The notes under the pieces were generated by a model. It saw nothing but the letters and a program-made list of their open reading frames with translations, did no database searches and was not told where the DNA came from. A DNA stretch of 64,000 bases, from NCBI RefSeq assembly GCF_000014805.1, contig NC_008570.1:1369001-1433000 (forward strand), in the 5' to 3' direction. Source of the stretch: Aeromonas hydrophila subsp. hydrophila ATCC 7966 (GTDB lineage: Bacteria > Pseudomonadota > Gammaproteobacteria > Enterobacterales > Aeromonadaceae). Position numbers and translations under genes: made by a program. Within the stretch, counting starts at the first letter, position 1; every line of letters starts with the position of its first letter. Positions 54,457 to 63,531 of the stretch are shown here, one piece after another.

Positions 54457-55302
54457 TTACTTGAATACCACCGTCTTGTTGCCGTAGACGAACACCCGCT
54501 CGTTCAGCACCAGCTCCAGTGCCCGGCTCAGCACCGATTTCTCCACGTCGCGGCCAGCCTTGGCCATGTCGTCGGCGCTGAAGGTGTGATCGACGTGGAT
54601 CACGTCCTGCTCGACGATGGGGCCCTCATCCAGATCGTCGGTGACGAAGTGGGCGGTGGCGCCGATCAGCTTGACCCCGCGATCGAAGGCCTGACGATAG
54701 GGGCGGGCACCGATGAAGGCGGGCAGGAAGGAGTGGTGGATGTTGATGATCTTGCGCGGATAGGCCTCGACGAAACTCGGGGTCAGCACCCGCATGTACT
54801 TGGCCAGCACCACGTAGTCGGGCTGGTAGCCGTCGATGATGGCGCGCACCTGCTCTTCGTGCTCGGTGCGGCTCAGATCCTCGTGGCTGACGGTGTGGAA
54901 CGGAATGTCGAACTTGCCGGTCAGCTCGGCGAGGGTGTCGTAGTTGCCGATCACCGCGACTATGTCCATGTCCAGCGCACCGGCGTAGTTCTTCATCAGG
55001 ATGTCGCCGAGGCAGTGGGTCTCCTTGGTCACCAGGATGACGATGCGCTTCTTGCCGGCCTTGACCAGCCGGCGCTGGGCTCCGGCGGGGAGGGCATCAT
55101 CGAGGTCGGCCAGCAGGGTCTCGTCGTTGAAGCGTCCCTCCAGCTCGGTGCGCATGAAGAAGCGGCCATTTTCGTGATCCACGAACTCGTCGTTCTTGTT
55201 GATGTTGAGCTGGTGCTTGTAGCAGATGTTGGTGATCTTGGCGATGAGGCCCTTGGCGTCCGGGCAGTCCGTCAGCAGTATTTTCTTTTCCATCTCTGTC
55301 AT
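54457..55302 (-). CDS. purU: Formyltetrahydrofolate deformylase
   Basis: 281 aa, matching E. coli PurU (280 aa). An N-terminal ACT domain (KKILLTDCPDAKGLIAKITN, residues 5-85) senses amino acids. The formyltransferase-like domain has the catalytic Asn-His in KIINIHHSFLPAF and the His/Asp in GATAHFVTDDLDEGPIV. It releases formate from 10-formyl-THF, for purine synthesis and one-carbon balance. The start could be the ATG at 55302 or 55293. Confidence 0.94.
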   Translation of the reverse strand: MTEMEKKILLTDCPDAKGLIAKITNICYKHQLNINKNDEFVDHENGRFFMRTELEGRFNDETLLADLDDALPAGAQRRLVKAGKKRIVILVTKETHCLGDILMKNYAGALDMDIVAVIGNYDTLAELTGKFDIPFHTVSHEDLSRTEHEEQVRAIIDGYQPDYVVLAKYMRVLTPSFVEAYPRKIINIHHSFLPAFIGARPYRQAFDRGVKLIGATAHFVTDDLDEGPIVEQDVIHVDHTFSADDMAKAGRDVEKSVLSRALELVLNERVFVYGNKTVVFK

Positions 55303-55491
55303 GATTCCGTTTGTGTTGTTGGCGCCTGAGTCTGCGCAGGCTGCGCGTTTTTTCAGGCACTATGCCACAAACAAAATCAGAAAAGACAGTGCGCCGTGTG
55401 CCCTGATGCAATGCGGCCACAAGCGGTACGCTATTCATCTTTGATGGGTTTTGGGCTGGTATCCTGCGTTTTTTTTCTTTACGCTGTCTGC

Positions 55492-55649
55492 GCTTATTCT
55501 CAGGGCGGGGTGAAATTCCCCACCGGCGGTATCCCGATGTGACTCGGGGAGCCCGCGAGCGCCCGACCCGGTATTGCACCGGGACGGGGTCAGCAGATCC
55601 GGTGAGATGCCGGAGCCGACGGTCATAGTCCGGATGAAAGAGGATAAGA
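55492..55649 (+). ncRNA. FMN riboswitch (RFN element)
   Basis: All RFN landmarks are present: AGGGCGGGGTGAAATTCCCC, ACCGGCGGTATCCCG, AGCCCGCGAGCGCCC, the variable GC-rich stem around GACCCGGTATTGCACCGGG, GGTCAGCAGATCCGGTG and CGACGGTCATAGTCCGGATG, closed by P1 (CTTATTC / GAGGATAAG). It lies ~100 bp before ribB, so FMN should shut off RibB synthesis. The ribB ribosome-binding site is in the downstream expression platform, and no clear terminator run was seen, so translational control is more likely. Confidence 0.97.
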
Positions 55650-55751
55650 CAGATATTGCAGGCAAGCCCCATGGGCCGGCCGCTGCATACCTATCTCTGT
55701 CTGCCTTTCCATGCCCTGATTCTGGTCCTTGTCTTGTTTAGGAGTCTTACC

Positions 55752-56405
55752 ATGAATCAGTCTCTTCTCAGTGAATTTGGTGATCCCATTGCCCGTGTCG
55801 AAGCGGCGCTAGCGGCTCTGCGTGCCGGCCGCGGCGTGCTGGTGGCCGACGATGAAGATCGGGAGAACGAAGGGGATCTCATCTTCGCCGCCGAGTCCAT
55901 GACCAACGAACAGATGGCGATGATGATCCGCGAGTGTTCCGGCATCGTCTGCCTCTGCCTGACCGATGAGCGGGTACGTCAGCTCGAACTGCCGATGATG
56001 GTGGAGGCCAACTCCAGCCATTATCAGACCGCCTTCACCGTGACCATCGAAGCGGCGCAGGGGGTGACCACCGGCGTGTCGGCGGCCGATCGCATCACCA
56101 CCATCCGGGCCGCCATCGCCGATGGAGCCAGACCGTCCGATCTGCACCGCCCGGGCCACGTCTTCCCGCTGCGGGCTCGCACCGGCGGGGTGTTGACCCG
56201 TCGCGGCCACACCGAAGCCACGGTCGATCTGATGCAGCTGGCCGGACTCAAACCGTTCGGGGTGTTGTGCGAACTGACCAAGGAAGATGGTTCCATGGCG
56301 CGGCTGCCGGATCTGGTGGCATTCGGTCGCCAGCATCAGATGCCGGTGCTGACCATCGAGGATCTGGTGCAATATCGTCAATTGCTGTCAGAACGTTCAG
56401 CCTGA
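55752..56405 (+). CDS. ribB: 3,4-dihydroxy-2-butanone 4-phosphate synthase
   Basis: 217 aa, identical in length to E. coli RibB. It converts ribulose 5-phosphate to DHBP and formate in riboflavin synthesis. Mg2+ and substrate motifs: [16 protein letters not shown] (38-53), [26 protein letters not shown] and [12 protein letters not shown]. It is the single-domain form without a GTP cyclohydrolase II part. TAGGAG fixes the ATG; the upstream in-frame ATG at 55656 is inside the riboswitch platform. Controlled by the FMN riboswitch. Confidence 0.96.
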
Positions 56406-56629
56406 GCCTCATACGAAATTGTAATAAGCCCAAAATTTGGTTACGCTTTGTGCGAACCTCATCCAGAGACCCTCATTTTTGGCTTAACTTTGCACAAAAA
56501 GTGTACGTTTAAAAAAAAATGAGGGTTTTAATGCATTTATCTGTGATGGGGCCTATCCAAACTATGATTTTTTTGTGCCATAATCACGCCGCTTGCTAAA
56601 CGTCTGGCGAGTTAAAGGGAGCTTTTAAA

Positions 56630-56872
56630 ATGAAAAAAATGTTGTTGGTAGGTGTTGTTGGTCTGTCCGCTCTGCTGGGCGGTTGTGCAAACACCAGCGA
56701 ACTGGAAACTTCCGTTCAGAATCTGTCTAACAAAGTTGACCAACTGGCTCAAGATGTTAGCGCTGTTCGTGCTGATCAATCCAAGATCGCTGCTGATGTT
56801 GCAGAAGCCAAGCAAGAAGCTATGCGTGCTAACCAGCGCATCGACAACATGGCTACTTCCTACAAGAAGTAA
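56630..56872 (+). CDS. lpp: Major outer membrane (Braun-type) lipoprotein Lpp
   Basis: 80 aa. A lipoprotein signal with LLGGC puts the lipidated Cys at 19. The mature part is a continuous heptad coiled coil (VQNLSNKVDQLAQDVSAVRADQ and on) ending SYKK; the last Lys is the residue joined to murein by L,D-transpeptidases. Codon use is highly biased, so it is probably very abundant. GGGAGC is the ribosome-binding site. CATAAT near 56579 could be a -10. An L,D-transpeptidase gene lies 6 kb away. Confidence 0.94.
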   Translation: MKKMLLVGVVGLSALLGGCANTSELETSVQNLSNKVDQLAQDVSAVRADQSKIAADVAEAKQEAMRANQRIDNMATSYKK

Positions 56873-56880
56873 TCCATGCG

Positions 56881-56913
56881 AAAAAATGGCGCAGTTATGC
56901 GCCATTTTTTTTG
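56881..56913 (+). terminator. Terminator of lpp
   Basis: AAAAAATGGCGCA / TGCGCCATTTTTTTT, a strong stem with a long T-run. Confidence 0.94.
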
Positions 56914-57012
56914 CCTGAAATTCGTCAAATTCCCGCGTTTTCCCCTCTGATGCTCGCCTGACAAGGCAATGCCGATCACTCGGCATCACCCCGTTTTTCA
57001 TTCCCGCATCGA

Positions 57013-57861
57013 TCAGTAGAGCAGGCTGTAGAGCTTGCGACGGTAGCTCTGCGCCGCCGGGTTGCTGCCCATGGTGGTCAGGATGTCGAGATAGGTCTTC
57101 TTGGCATCACCGAAGGCGAGATCCTGCTTGAGGATGGTAAACAGCAGCGTCAGCGCCTCTTCCTGCCGGCCGGCCTGGCTGTATTGCACCGCCAGCTCCT
57201 GGGCCAGGGCAAAGTTGTCCGGCTCCTGCTGGTGACGGGCTTCCAGCGCCCGCAGCTCCGGGCTGTCGGCGGCCTGCTGGGCCAGTGCCAGCCGGGATGT
57301 CAGGGTCTGGTAGTGATCGTCCTGGGCGATCATCGGGATTTTGCCCAGCCGTTCCTGTGCTTCGTCCAGCAGATTGAGATCGAGCGCCGCCTGAATAAGC
57401 CACAGGCTGATGTCGTGGCGCTCCGGTGCCAGCTGATGGGCCTTGCCGAGATGGGCATAGGCAAGGTCCGCCTGACCCTCCGCCAGCGCCTGCTGTCCCT
57501 GTTCGAACAGCAACTCCTCCTCCTTGGGGGCGAAGGCGGCAAAGTAGTGGCGCAAGGTAGCTTCGTCCTGTGGGCCTTCCAGAATGGCCTGCTCGTCAGG
57601 GCGGCCCTGGTGGAACAGTACCAGCGCCGGCAGGGCGCGCAGGCCGAGCTGGCCAGCCAGCGGCTGCAGCTGCGGATCGTTCATGTCCACCCTGGCCAGG
57701 GTCACCTGGGGATTGGCCGGGCCGACCAGCGCTTCCACCAGCGGGGTCATGGCCTGACACTCCGGCCTCTGGGGGGCGTGGAAATAGATGACGATCGGCT
57801 TTTTCATGGAAGCATCGATCAGGGCGCTTTGGAAATTCTGGGGATGGATGTCGACGATCAT
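57013..57861 (-). CDS. cnoX: Thioredoxin-fold co-chaperone CnoX/YbbN
   Basis: 282 aa. An N-terminal thioredoxin fold (residues 1-110) has HAPQRPECQAMTP in place of WCGPC: only one Cys remains, as in YbbN proteins, so it is not a normal oxidoreductase. The C-terminal half is TPR helices (EELLFEQGQQALAEGQADLAYAHLGKAHQL, EARHQQEPDNFALAQELAVQYSQAGRQEEAL). E. coli CnoX binds GroEL and DnaK clients after chlorine stress. ATG at 57861 is chosen by homology. It overlaps the upstream PPTase gene by ATGA. Confidence 0.9.
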   Translation of the reverse strand: MIVDIHPQNFQSALIDASMKKPIVIYFHAPQRPECQAMTPLVEALVGPANPQVTLARVDMNDPQLQPLAGQLGLRALPALVLFHQGRPDEQAILEGPQDEATLRHYFAAFAPKEEELLFEQGQQALAEGQADLAYAHLGKAHQLAPERHDISLWLIQAALDLNLLDEAQERLGKIPMIAQDDHYQTLTSRLALAQQAADSPELRALEARHQQEPDNFALAQELAVQYSQAGRQEEALTLLFTILKQDLAFGDAKKTYLDILTTMGSNPAAQSYRRKLYSLLY

Positions 57862-58580
57862 GAGGCTGACTCTTGGAAAATGGTGTGAGTTAACATGGGG
57901 TTGATGGGCACAGAATTCAAGCTGCCATCGAGCAGCCAGCCGTTGACGGTGAGGGTCGGTGCCGCCAGGCTGAGCCAGCCCCGGCCGATGGGCCAATCCT
58001 GTACCCGGTAATCCTGTTCATCGAGTTGGTTGTCGAGCCGCCACGCTTCCTCTGGCACGAAGTGCACCTTGTCGAGACCGGCGGCAATGCCGGCGCCGTG
58101 GGCCTTCAATACCGCCTCCTTGCGCGACCAGAACCGATAGAAGGCCGACTCTTGCTCCGCCTCGGGCAGGGCGAGCAGCCACTCATATTCACTCTGCGCA
58201 TAAAAACGGCGGGCCAGTGGCAGAGTCTGGCGGCGCCGCTGACCCATCTCTATGTCCACTCCGAGCGGGCCGGCGGCACAGAGGGCAATCGCCAGCCAGT
58301 CACCGCTGTGGCTGAGGTTGAACTGCCAGCGCCCGTCGCTCAGTGCCGGCTTGCCGTGCGGGTTGCTGCAAAACTGCAGCGCATCGGGGCGGCACAGCAG
58401 GCGCTCGGCCAGCAGCCGTCGCAGCAAGCCACGGCTGAGCAGGTACTCCTGGCGGCGTGCCGGCTGACCGATGGACTGCCATGTCTGCCGTTCTTCGGGG
58501 GAGAGCAAGGTTTGCAGCAGGCTCAGCTGGTCGGCGTCCGTGTTTGCCGGTTTTAACAAATAGAGATCCACAGAGATCAT
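57858..58580 (-). CDS. 4'-phosphopantetheinyl transferase (Sfp type)
   Basis: 240 aa. Two ACPS domains in one chain, the Sfp/Gsp form. Core motifs: HGKPALSDGRWQFNLSHSG (residues about 75-93), GVDIEMG (Mg2+ ligands) and FYRFWSRKEAVLKAHGAGI. It moves the phosphopantetheine arm of CoA to carrier proteins of fatty acid, PKS or NRPS type. No biosynthetic cluster is nearby. Translation of cnoX is coupled to its stop. Confidence 0.9.
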   Translation of the reverse strand: MISVDLYLLKPANTDADQLSLLQTLLSPEERQTWQSIGQPARRQEYLLSRGLLRRLLAERLLCRPDALQFCSNPHGKPALSDGRWQFNLSHSGDWLAIALCAAGPLGVDIEMGQRRRQTLPLARRFYAQSEYEWLLALPEAEQESAFYRFWSRKEAVLKAHGAGIAAGLDKVHFVPEEAWRLDNQLDEQDYRVQDWPIGRGWLSLAAPTLTVNGWLLDGSLNSVPINPMLTHTIFQESAS

Positions 58581-58843
58581 AATTTTTCACTTAAAAAGCA
58601 TGCTGAAACAGCGATAAAAGTCAGTTTGATCCGGCCTGGGTGGCCCCTTTCGAGATTGTATATTGTTTGGCCACGATCACATTAATCAGGAAAAATAATG
58701 CATTTCCTTGCAGAAATGTGATGTCGATAGGGATTTTCGCTTGCCTCGATAGAATTCTTGGATATAGTCGGGTGCTGTTGCCTTATAAATTGCCCATTCG
58801 GGCCGTATTTTAACAAGTTTTACTATTTTGCGGGGATAAAGGA

Positions 58844-59344
58844 TTGCGCCACCTGATGCTACTGCTGGTCGCGCTCGGAATGGTGGGTTGTGCCTCGGCA
58901 CCCCAGCCCGAGGTCGCGAGCAAGATCGAAGTTTCCATGATGGAACCCGTTATTGAACCGGAAGCTTCGCAAACCCCAGATGTAAACGAAATCCTGACAG
59001 TATACAAAGAGTGGCGCGGTGTTCCTTACCGCATGGGCGGCAGCAGCCAGCGCGGCATCGATTGTTCCGCCTTCGCCCGTGAAGTGTTCCGCAACGCCGT
59101 CGGCATCGAACTTCCCCGTGATACCCGCTCCCAAGTCCATGAAGGCACCCGCGTTTCCAAGCAGGATCTGGTCGAAGGTGACCTGGTTTTCTTCAAGATC
59201 AATCGCCGTCTCAATCATGTCGGCATCTATGTGGGCAATGGTGAATTCATTCACGCCTCCACCCGCGCCGGGGTAACGCGCTCCAAGCTCGACAGCTCCT
59301 ACTGGCGCAGCAAATTCTGGCAGGCACGCCGGATCGACATCTGA
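58844..59344 (+). CDS. nlpC: NlpC/P60 lipoprotein endopeptidase
   Basis: 166 aa, resembling E. coli NlpC (154 aa). Lipoprotein signal ending MVGC (Cys at 16), then an NlpC/P60 domain with catalytic C74 in GIDCSAF, H125 in NHVGIYVG and H137 in FIHAST. It should cut stem peptides of murein at the outer membrane. The start is TTG: the first ATG (58856) would remove the positive charges of the signal, and GGGGA lies 8 nt before the TTG. It has its own terminator. Confidence 0.88.
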   Translation: MRHLMLLLVALGMVGCASAPQPEVASKIEVSMMEPVIEPEASQTPDVNEILTVYKEWRGVPYRMGGSSQRGIDCSAFAREVFRNAVGIELPRDTRSQVHEGTRVSKQDLVEGDLVFFKINRRLNHVGIYVGNGEFIHASTRAGVTRSKLDSSYWRSKFWQARRIDI

Positions 59345-59396
59345 GTCAGGCTGGACAAACGGCTCGCAGTACGGACTGTTTTTCCAACCTCACTTG

Positions 59397-59423
59397 AACC
59401 GGGCTCGACAGCCCGGTTTTTTA
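59397..59423 (+). terminator. Terminator of nlpC
   Basis: AACCGGGCT-cgac-AGCCCGGTT followed by TTTT. Confidence 0.92.
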
Positions 59424-59492
59424 TGGCCGTCATTTAGACTTTCCGGGGCCAAGTCACTATAGTGTGGGCCCGTTTTCCTCGGCAGGCCCAGC

Positions 59493-60449
59493 ATGAAGAC
59501 CCATTCCGACCGTAAATCCGGATTGCATCCACGCAATCGCCATCAGGCTCCCTATGATTTCGATGCGCTCTGTCAGCGCACCCCCGAGCTGCAACCCTTC
59601 GTGTTCGTCAACGAGCACGGCACCCAGACCCTGGACTTTGCCGATCCGGCTGCCGTCAAGGCGCTGAACAAGGCGTTGCTGGCGCTGCACTATGGCATTG
59701 CGCACTGGGATCTGCCGGCCGGCTATCTTTGCCCGCCCATTCCGGGGCGGGTGGATTATCTGCATCGGGTGGCCGATCTGCTGGCCGAGAGTGCCGGCAA
59801 GGTGCCGACCGGCAAGGGCGTGCGGGTGCTGGATATCGGGGTTGGTGCTAACTGCATCTATCCGCTGCTGGGTGCCCGCGAATATGGCTGGCGCTTCGTC
59901 GGCTCCGACATCGATCCGGTGTCGGTCAAGGCCGCTACCCTGCTGGCCAAGAGCAACGGGCTGGGCAGCCAGATCGAATGCCGTCTGCAGGGCAAGGCCG
60001 GCGACATTTTTCAGGGGATTGTGGCGCAGCGCGAGCGTTTTGCGCTGACCCTCTGCAATCCTCCCTTTCATGCTTCACTGGCAGAGGCGAGCAAGGGAAC
60101 GGAGCGCAAGCTGCGCAACCTGGGCAAGGAGGCGACGGCCAAGCCGGTGCTCAATTTCGGCGGTCAGAAGGCCGAGCTCTGGTGTGAAGGGGGGGAGGCC
60201 GCCTTTCTGGCCAGCATGATCACTCAGAGCAAAGCATTCGCCAGCCAGTGCCTCTGGTTCAGCTCACTGGTGTCAAAAAAAGAGAACCTGCCGGCAGCGA
60301 AGCAGGGACTGAGCCGGATCGGGGCCCGTCAGGTGAGGGTGCTCGAGATGGCCCAGGGCAACAAGATCAGCCGGGTCCTGGCCTGGTCTTTCCAAGACGA
60401 GGCTGCCAGCAGGCAGTGGTGGTCGCCAATGGCGCACGATAACGCCTGA
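59493..60449 (+). CDS. rlmF: 23S rRNA (adenine(1618)-N6)-methyltransferase
   Basis: 318 aa, homologous to E. coli RlmF/YbiN. Early block [19 protein letters not shown]-binding [29 protein letters not shown], and the catalytic N189-P-P-F-H motif (CNPPFHAS) of N6-adenine methylases. It methylates A1618 of 23S rRNA. The start is the first ATG after GCCCAGC; no strong ribosome-binding site is seen. It has its own terminator. Confidence 0.94.
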
Positions 60450-60471
60450 GCCGGCTGAAGCGGGACGACGA

Positions 60472-60506
60472 CAAGGGGCATGCCGATGGTATGCCCCTTG
60501 TTTTTT
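60472..60506 (+). terminator. Terminator of rlmF
   Basis: CAAGGGGCAT / ATGCCCCTTG with a 9-nt loop, followed by TTTTTT. Confidence 0.92.
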
Positions 60507-60640
60507 GGGGAGCGCCAGTGGCCAGTCTGGGTCGATACCCGGCACCCATGACAATCGTTTTTCCCCTTGTGGCATCTGGGCTGGCGCCTGCATGTTAGTG
60601 ATCACTTTCACCCTCGGTACAGTTGTACGCTGAGATTTTT

Positions 60641-60689
60641 TTGCACTTGCAGTTGAAACTTTCATAAAATAGGACTGGTTAGACCTCTT
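60641..60689 (+). promoter_or_regulatory. Promoter with overlapping FadR-like operator
   Basis: TTGCAC (60641-60646), 18 bp, then TAAAAT (60665-60670). Three bases further, GACTGGTTAGACCTCTT (60673-60689) matches 12 of 16 informative positions of the FadR operator AACTGGTCNGACCAGTT, with ACTGGT and GACC in register. It sits at the expected start of transcription, 32 bp before a MaoC-type hydratase. Both matches were made by hand. Confidence 0.55.
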
Positions 60690-60720
60690 TACAGGCTTTG
60701 AATCGAATAGGGATCGGTAC

Positions 60721-61440
60721 ATGAAAGTTGTCGATTTTCTGAAGCGCAAGCGCGAAATACTGGCGCAGCACCCCTTTGAGCTCAAGGATTGGCTCTCTCC
60801 GGCGATCCGCGACTACTGGCGTGAGTTTCAGCAAAAGGCACACCTCCACCCTCTGCTGGGCCGGGTGCTGGATTTGCAGAGCGACAGCCAGTCCACACAG
60901 CAACAGCAGGGCGCGGCGCAAGCCGTCAATGGCCAGCCCGTGCCGCTGGATACCCCTGCCGTCGAACTCAGCGGTGAGGCAGCCGCTCTGTTTGCCACCC
61001 TGCAGGAGCGCATCGGCGAAGAGACCCATGTCGGTGAGTGGTTGCTGGTCAGCCAGCAGATGATCAACGAGTTTGCCGCCGTGACCGGCGACAACCAGTG
61101 GATCCACACCGATCCGGAGCGCGCAGCGGCCGAGTCACCGTTCAAAACCACCATTGCCCATGGCTTCCTGACCCTGGCGTTGTTGCCGCGGTTGACGGGC
61201 AGCATCAACGAGGCCGCCCCCGAGTTTCCGACCGCCCGCATGGTGGTGAACTTCGGCCTGGATCAGGTGCGTTTCCCGTACCCCATCAAGGTGGACAGCA
61301 ACATCCGCGCCCGCACCAAGCTGGCTCGGGTTACCCCGATCAAGGGCGGGCTGGAGCTGCTCAAGGAGATCAAGGTCGAGATCGAGGGTATTCGTCGCCC
61401 AGGCTGCGTCATTGAATCGGTCACCCGGATCTACTTCTGA
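60721..61440 (+). CDS. MaoC-type hydratase
   Basis: 239 aa. The N-terminal ~95 residues are helical and charged (KVVDFLKRKREILAQHPFELKDW). The C-terminal hot-dog domain has the MaoC/R-hydratase active site, TGDNQWIHTDPERA, with Asp and His as catalytic pair, then GFLTLALLPRL. Such enzymes hydrate (R)-specific 2-enoyl-CoA. The substrate here is unknown; the short PhaJ protein of Aeromonas (~134 aa) is a different gene. A FadR-like site at the promoter suggests a fatty-acid link. Confidence 0.83.
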   Translation: MKVVDFLKRKREILAQHPFELKDWLSPAIRDYWREFQQKAHLHPLLGRVLDLQSDSQSTQQQQGAAQAVNGQPVPLDTPAVELSGEAAALFATLQERIGEETHVGEWLLVSQQMINEFAAVTGDNQWIHTDPERAAAESPFKTTIAHGFLTLALLPRLTGSINEAAPEFPTARMVVNFGLDQVRFPYPIKVDSNIRARTKLARVTPIKGGLELLKEIKVEIEGIRRPGCVIESVTRIYF

Positions 61441-61478
61441 TGAGGTGACGGTGTCACCCGCTGGCATGAATCGTATTG

Positions 61479-61514
61479 AAAAAAACAGGCTCACCTCGGT
61501 GAGCCTGTTTTTTT
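61479..61514. terminator. Bidirectional terminator
   Basis: AAAAAACAGGCTCACC-tc-GGTGAGCCTGTTTTTTT, A- and T-rich arms between convergent genes. Confidence 0.93.
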
Positions 61515-61587
61515 ATGGCGTTTGCTGTACTTGCCTATGTCGCCTCTATATAGGCGCCACTCGCGCATCCATGACTTGCCCCGAGGG

Positions 61588-62586
61588 CTAGAAGCTGGCC
61601 CCCAGGCTTATCAGATGACGCCACTCTTTGCCTGATAAGGGTGTTTGCACACCTTGATAGTCCAACCTGGAGTCTTCCCAATCGAGCTCGCTCGACCAGG
61701 AGAGGCGCAGATGATCGTTGAAGTAGTAGCGCATCCCCAGGCTACCCTGCACGGCCTGCTCTCGGGTGATGTAGGGGGATGGCTGGTCCAGATAGCGCTT
61801 GTAGTTACCCTTGCTGAACAGCTCCAGTTGCTCCGACCAGAGCGCGATGGGTTGGCGGTAGTCCCAGCCAAGGCCCATCAGGGGGTAGTTGATGATCCTG
61901 TCGTTGAACAGATCGATGATAAAGATGGTGTTGATGTCATCCGGCCGGAAGTAGGATCGCTCCAGTCCGGCCTGGCTGATCAGCTCCAGCCGTCGCCGCT
62001 TGTCGTTCCAGAACCGGTAACCAGGTCCGGTCACATAACCCACATCCATGTATTCGGGGCTCAGCATCTGGTATTCAAAGTCGACGGCGGTGCGCAGAAA
62101 CCAGCGCTGATCGAAGAAGAAGTCCAGCATGGGCTTGAGCCGGTACTCATGGCTGTTGGTGACGTTGTTGGCGGTCTCGTAGATGTACTCCCCATCCAGC
62201 GTATAGCGCCAGTCGAGGTTGGCCACCTCGGTGGAGGCTTTCAGGTTGACGTTGTTGGTCTGCTTGTCGCTGTGCTTGAGCTTGACGTTCAGATCGCTGC
62301 TGCCGCTCCACAGCCAGGCTTTCTGGTCATCCGGCGTCAGGGCCAGCAGGGTAATGCCGGTCTTGACGGTCGGTTTGGGTTTGTCCTGCTTCTCGATGCG
62401 CCAGCGCTTGACCGCTTCGCGCTTGACGGTGATGGGGGCGCTGTAAGGGAGCGCGATGCGCACTTGCTGGTCACCTATCTCCTCTATGGTGCCGGTCAGC
62501 CGGTCACCGTTGTCCATCCAGAGGATGTCGGCCGATACCGCCGGGCTCAGCAGCAGGGCCAGCAGAAAAAAAATGCGGTAGCTCAT
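61588..62586 (-). CDS. DUF481 outer-membrane-type protein
   Basis: 332 aa. Signal peptide (MSYRIFFLLALLLSPAVSA), then a small SH3-like domain (DILWMDNGDRLTGTIEEIGDQQVRIALPY), and a DUF481 beta-barrel of many aromatic-rich strands (LNVKLKHSDKQTNNVNLKAST, LDWRYTLDGEYIYETANNVT, WSEQLELFSKGNYKRYL) ending in aromatic Phe. It is probably an outer membrane protein of unknown role. GAGGA lies 6 nt before the chosen ATG (62586). It follows the L,D-transpeptidase gene on the same strand by 27 bp. Confidence 0.85.
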   Translation of the reverse strand: MSYRIFFLLALLLSPAVSADILWMDNGDRLTGTIEEIGDQQVRIALPYSAPITVKREAVKRWRIEKQDKPKPTVKTGITLLALTPDDQKAWLWSGSSDLNVKLKHSDKQTNNVNLKASTEVANLDWRYTLDGEYIYETANNVTNSHEYRLKPMLDFFFDQRWFLRTAVDFEYQMLSPEYMDVGYVTGPGYRFWNDKRRRLELISQAGLERSYFRPDDINTIFIIDLFNDRIINYPLMGLGWDYRQPIALWSEQLELFSKGNYKRYLDQPSPYITREQAVQGSLGMRYYFNDHLRLSWSSELDWEDSRLDYQGVQTPLSGKEWRHLISLGASF

Positions 62587-62613
62587 GAAGATCCTCGTGA
62601 ACATGGTTGGCCA

Positions 62614-63531
62614 TCAGCCGCTGACGGGACGGGGGATACCGTTCTTGCTGTTTAGCACGCCGGCGGCCTTGTCACCATCGACTTCCGGTTTGGCGATGAA
62701 GGCCTCCACCTCAGGGGAGAGGATCAATGGGGCGCCCTGTTCCAGCTCCAGTTCGGTACGGGAGAGCGGGGAGTGCACCTCCAGCCAGTGACGGCCATCG
62801 GGCTCGATGGCGGTTTTGACCGGCTGGTTGATCACCCGCACCTGAGTGCCGATGGGGACAATCTTGAACAGGGCCTCGATGTCGTCGGGGCGCAACCGAA
62901 TGCAGCCGGCGCTGACCCGCAGACCGACGCCAAAATCCTTGTTGGTGCCGTGGATGAGGTAGTCCTGCTTGCCATAACCGAGGCGCATGGCGAACTTGCC
63001 GAGGGGATTGTCGGGACCGGGCGGCACCACCGCCGGCAGGGTGATCCCCTTTTGCTCCAGCCAGGACTTGCGCACCATGGGGCCGGGCACCCAGGTCGGA
63101 TTGGGGTTCTTGGCGATCACTGTGGTGGTCATCTCAGGCGTCTCCCGCCCTATGTCGCCAATGCCGATGGGCAGCACCATCACTTCGTTTTTGCCTTTCG
63201 GGAAGTAGTAGAGGCGCAGCTCCGGCAGATTGATGACGATGCCCTCGCGAGGCACATTCGGCAGCAGCATCTGGGTTGGCAGGGTCAGCCGGGTGCCCGG
63301 TTTTGGTAAATAGGGGTCAACCCCTGGATTGGCTTCGAGCAGCGCCAGAAAACCAATCTGGGTGTGCTTGCCGATGAGCTCAAGATGTTCATCTGGCTGG
63401 ACTATGTAGTCCTCCAGTTCGCCGATCAGGCGGCTGCCTGCCGGGGGCAGCGGATAGGTGGTGGCGAGGACCGGAGCCGTCAGCAGGCTGGCGGCCAGCG
63501 CCAGCAATGAGAGGGTTCGTGCTATGAACAT
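62614..63531 (-). CDS. L,D-transpeptidase (ErfK/YbiS/YcfS/YnhG family)
   Basis: 305 aa. Signal peptide (MFIARTLSLLALAASLLTAPVLA), a LysM-like segment (DYIVQPDEHLELIGKHTQIGF), then a YkuD domain with H194 (IHGTNKDFG) and the nucleophile C210 in SAGCIRL. These periplasmic enzymes attach Braun lipoprotein to murein or make 3-3 crosslinks; the length and LysM fit the Lpp-anchoring group (ErfK/YbiS/YcfS). lpp is 6 kb away in the same window. A DUF481 gene follows 27 bp later and is probably cotranscribed. Confidence 0.92.
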   Translation of the reverse strand: MFIARTLSLLALAASLLTAPVLATTYPLPPAGSRLIGELEDYIVQPDEHLELIGKHTQIGFLALLEANPGVDPYLPKPGTRLTLPTQMLLPNVPREGIVINLPELRLYYFPKGKNEVMVLPIGIGDIGRETPEMTTTVIAKNPNPTWVPGPMVRKSWLEQKGITLPAVVPPGPDNPLGKFAMRLGYGKQDYLIHGTNKDFGVGLRVSAGCIRLRPDDIEALFKIVPIGTQVRVINQPVKTAIEPDGRHWLEVHSPLSRTELELEQGAPLILSPEVEAFIAKPEVDGDKAAGVLNSKNGIPRPVSG

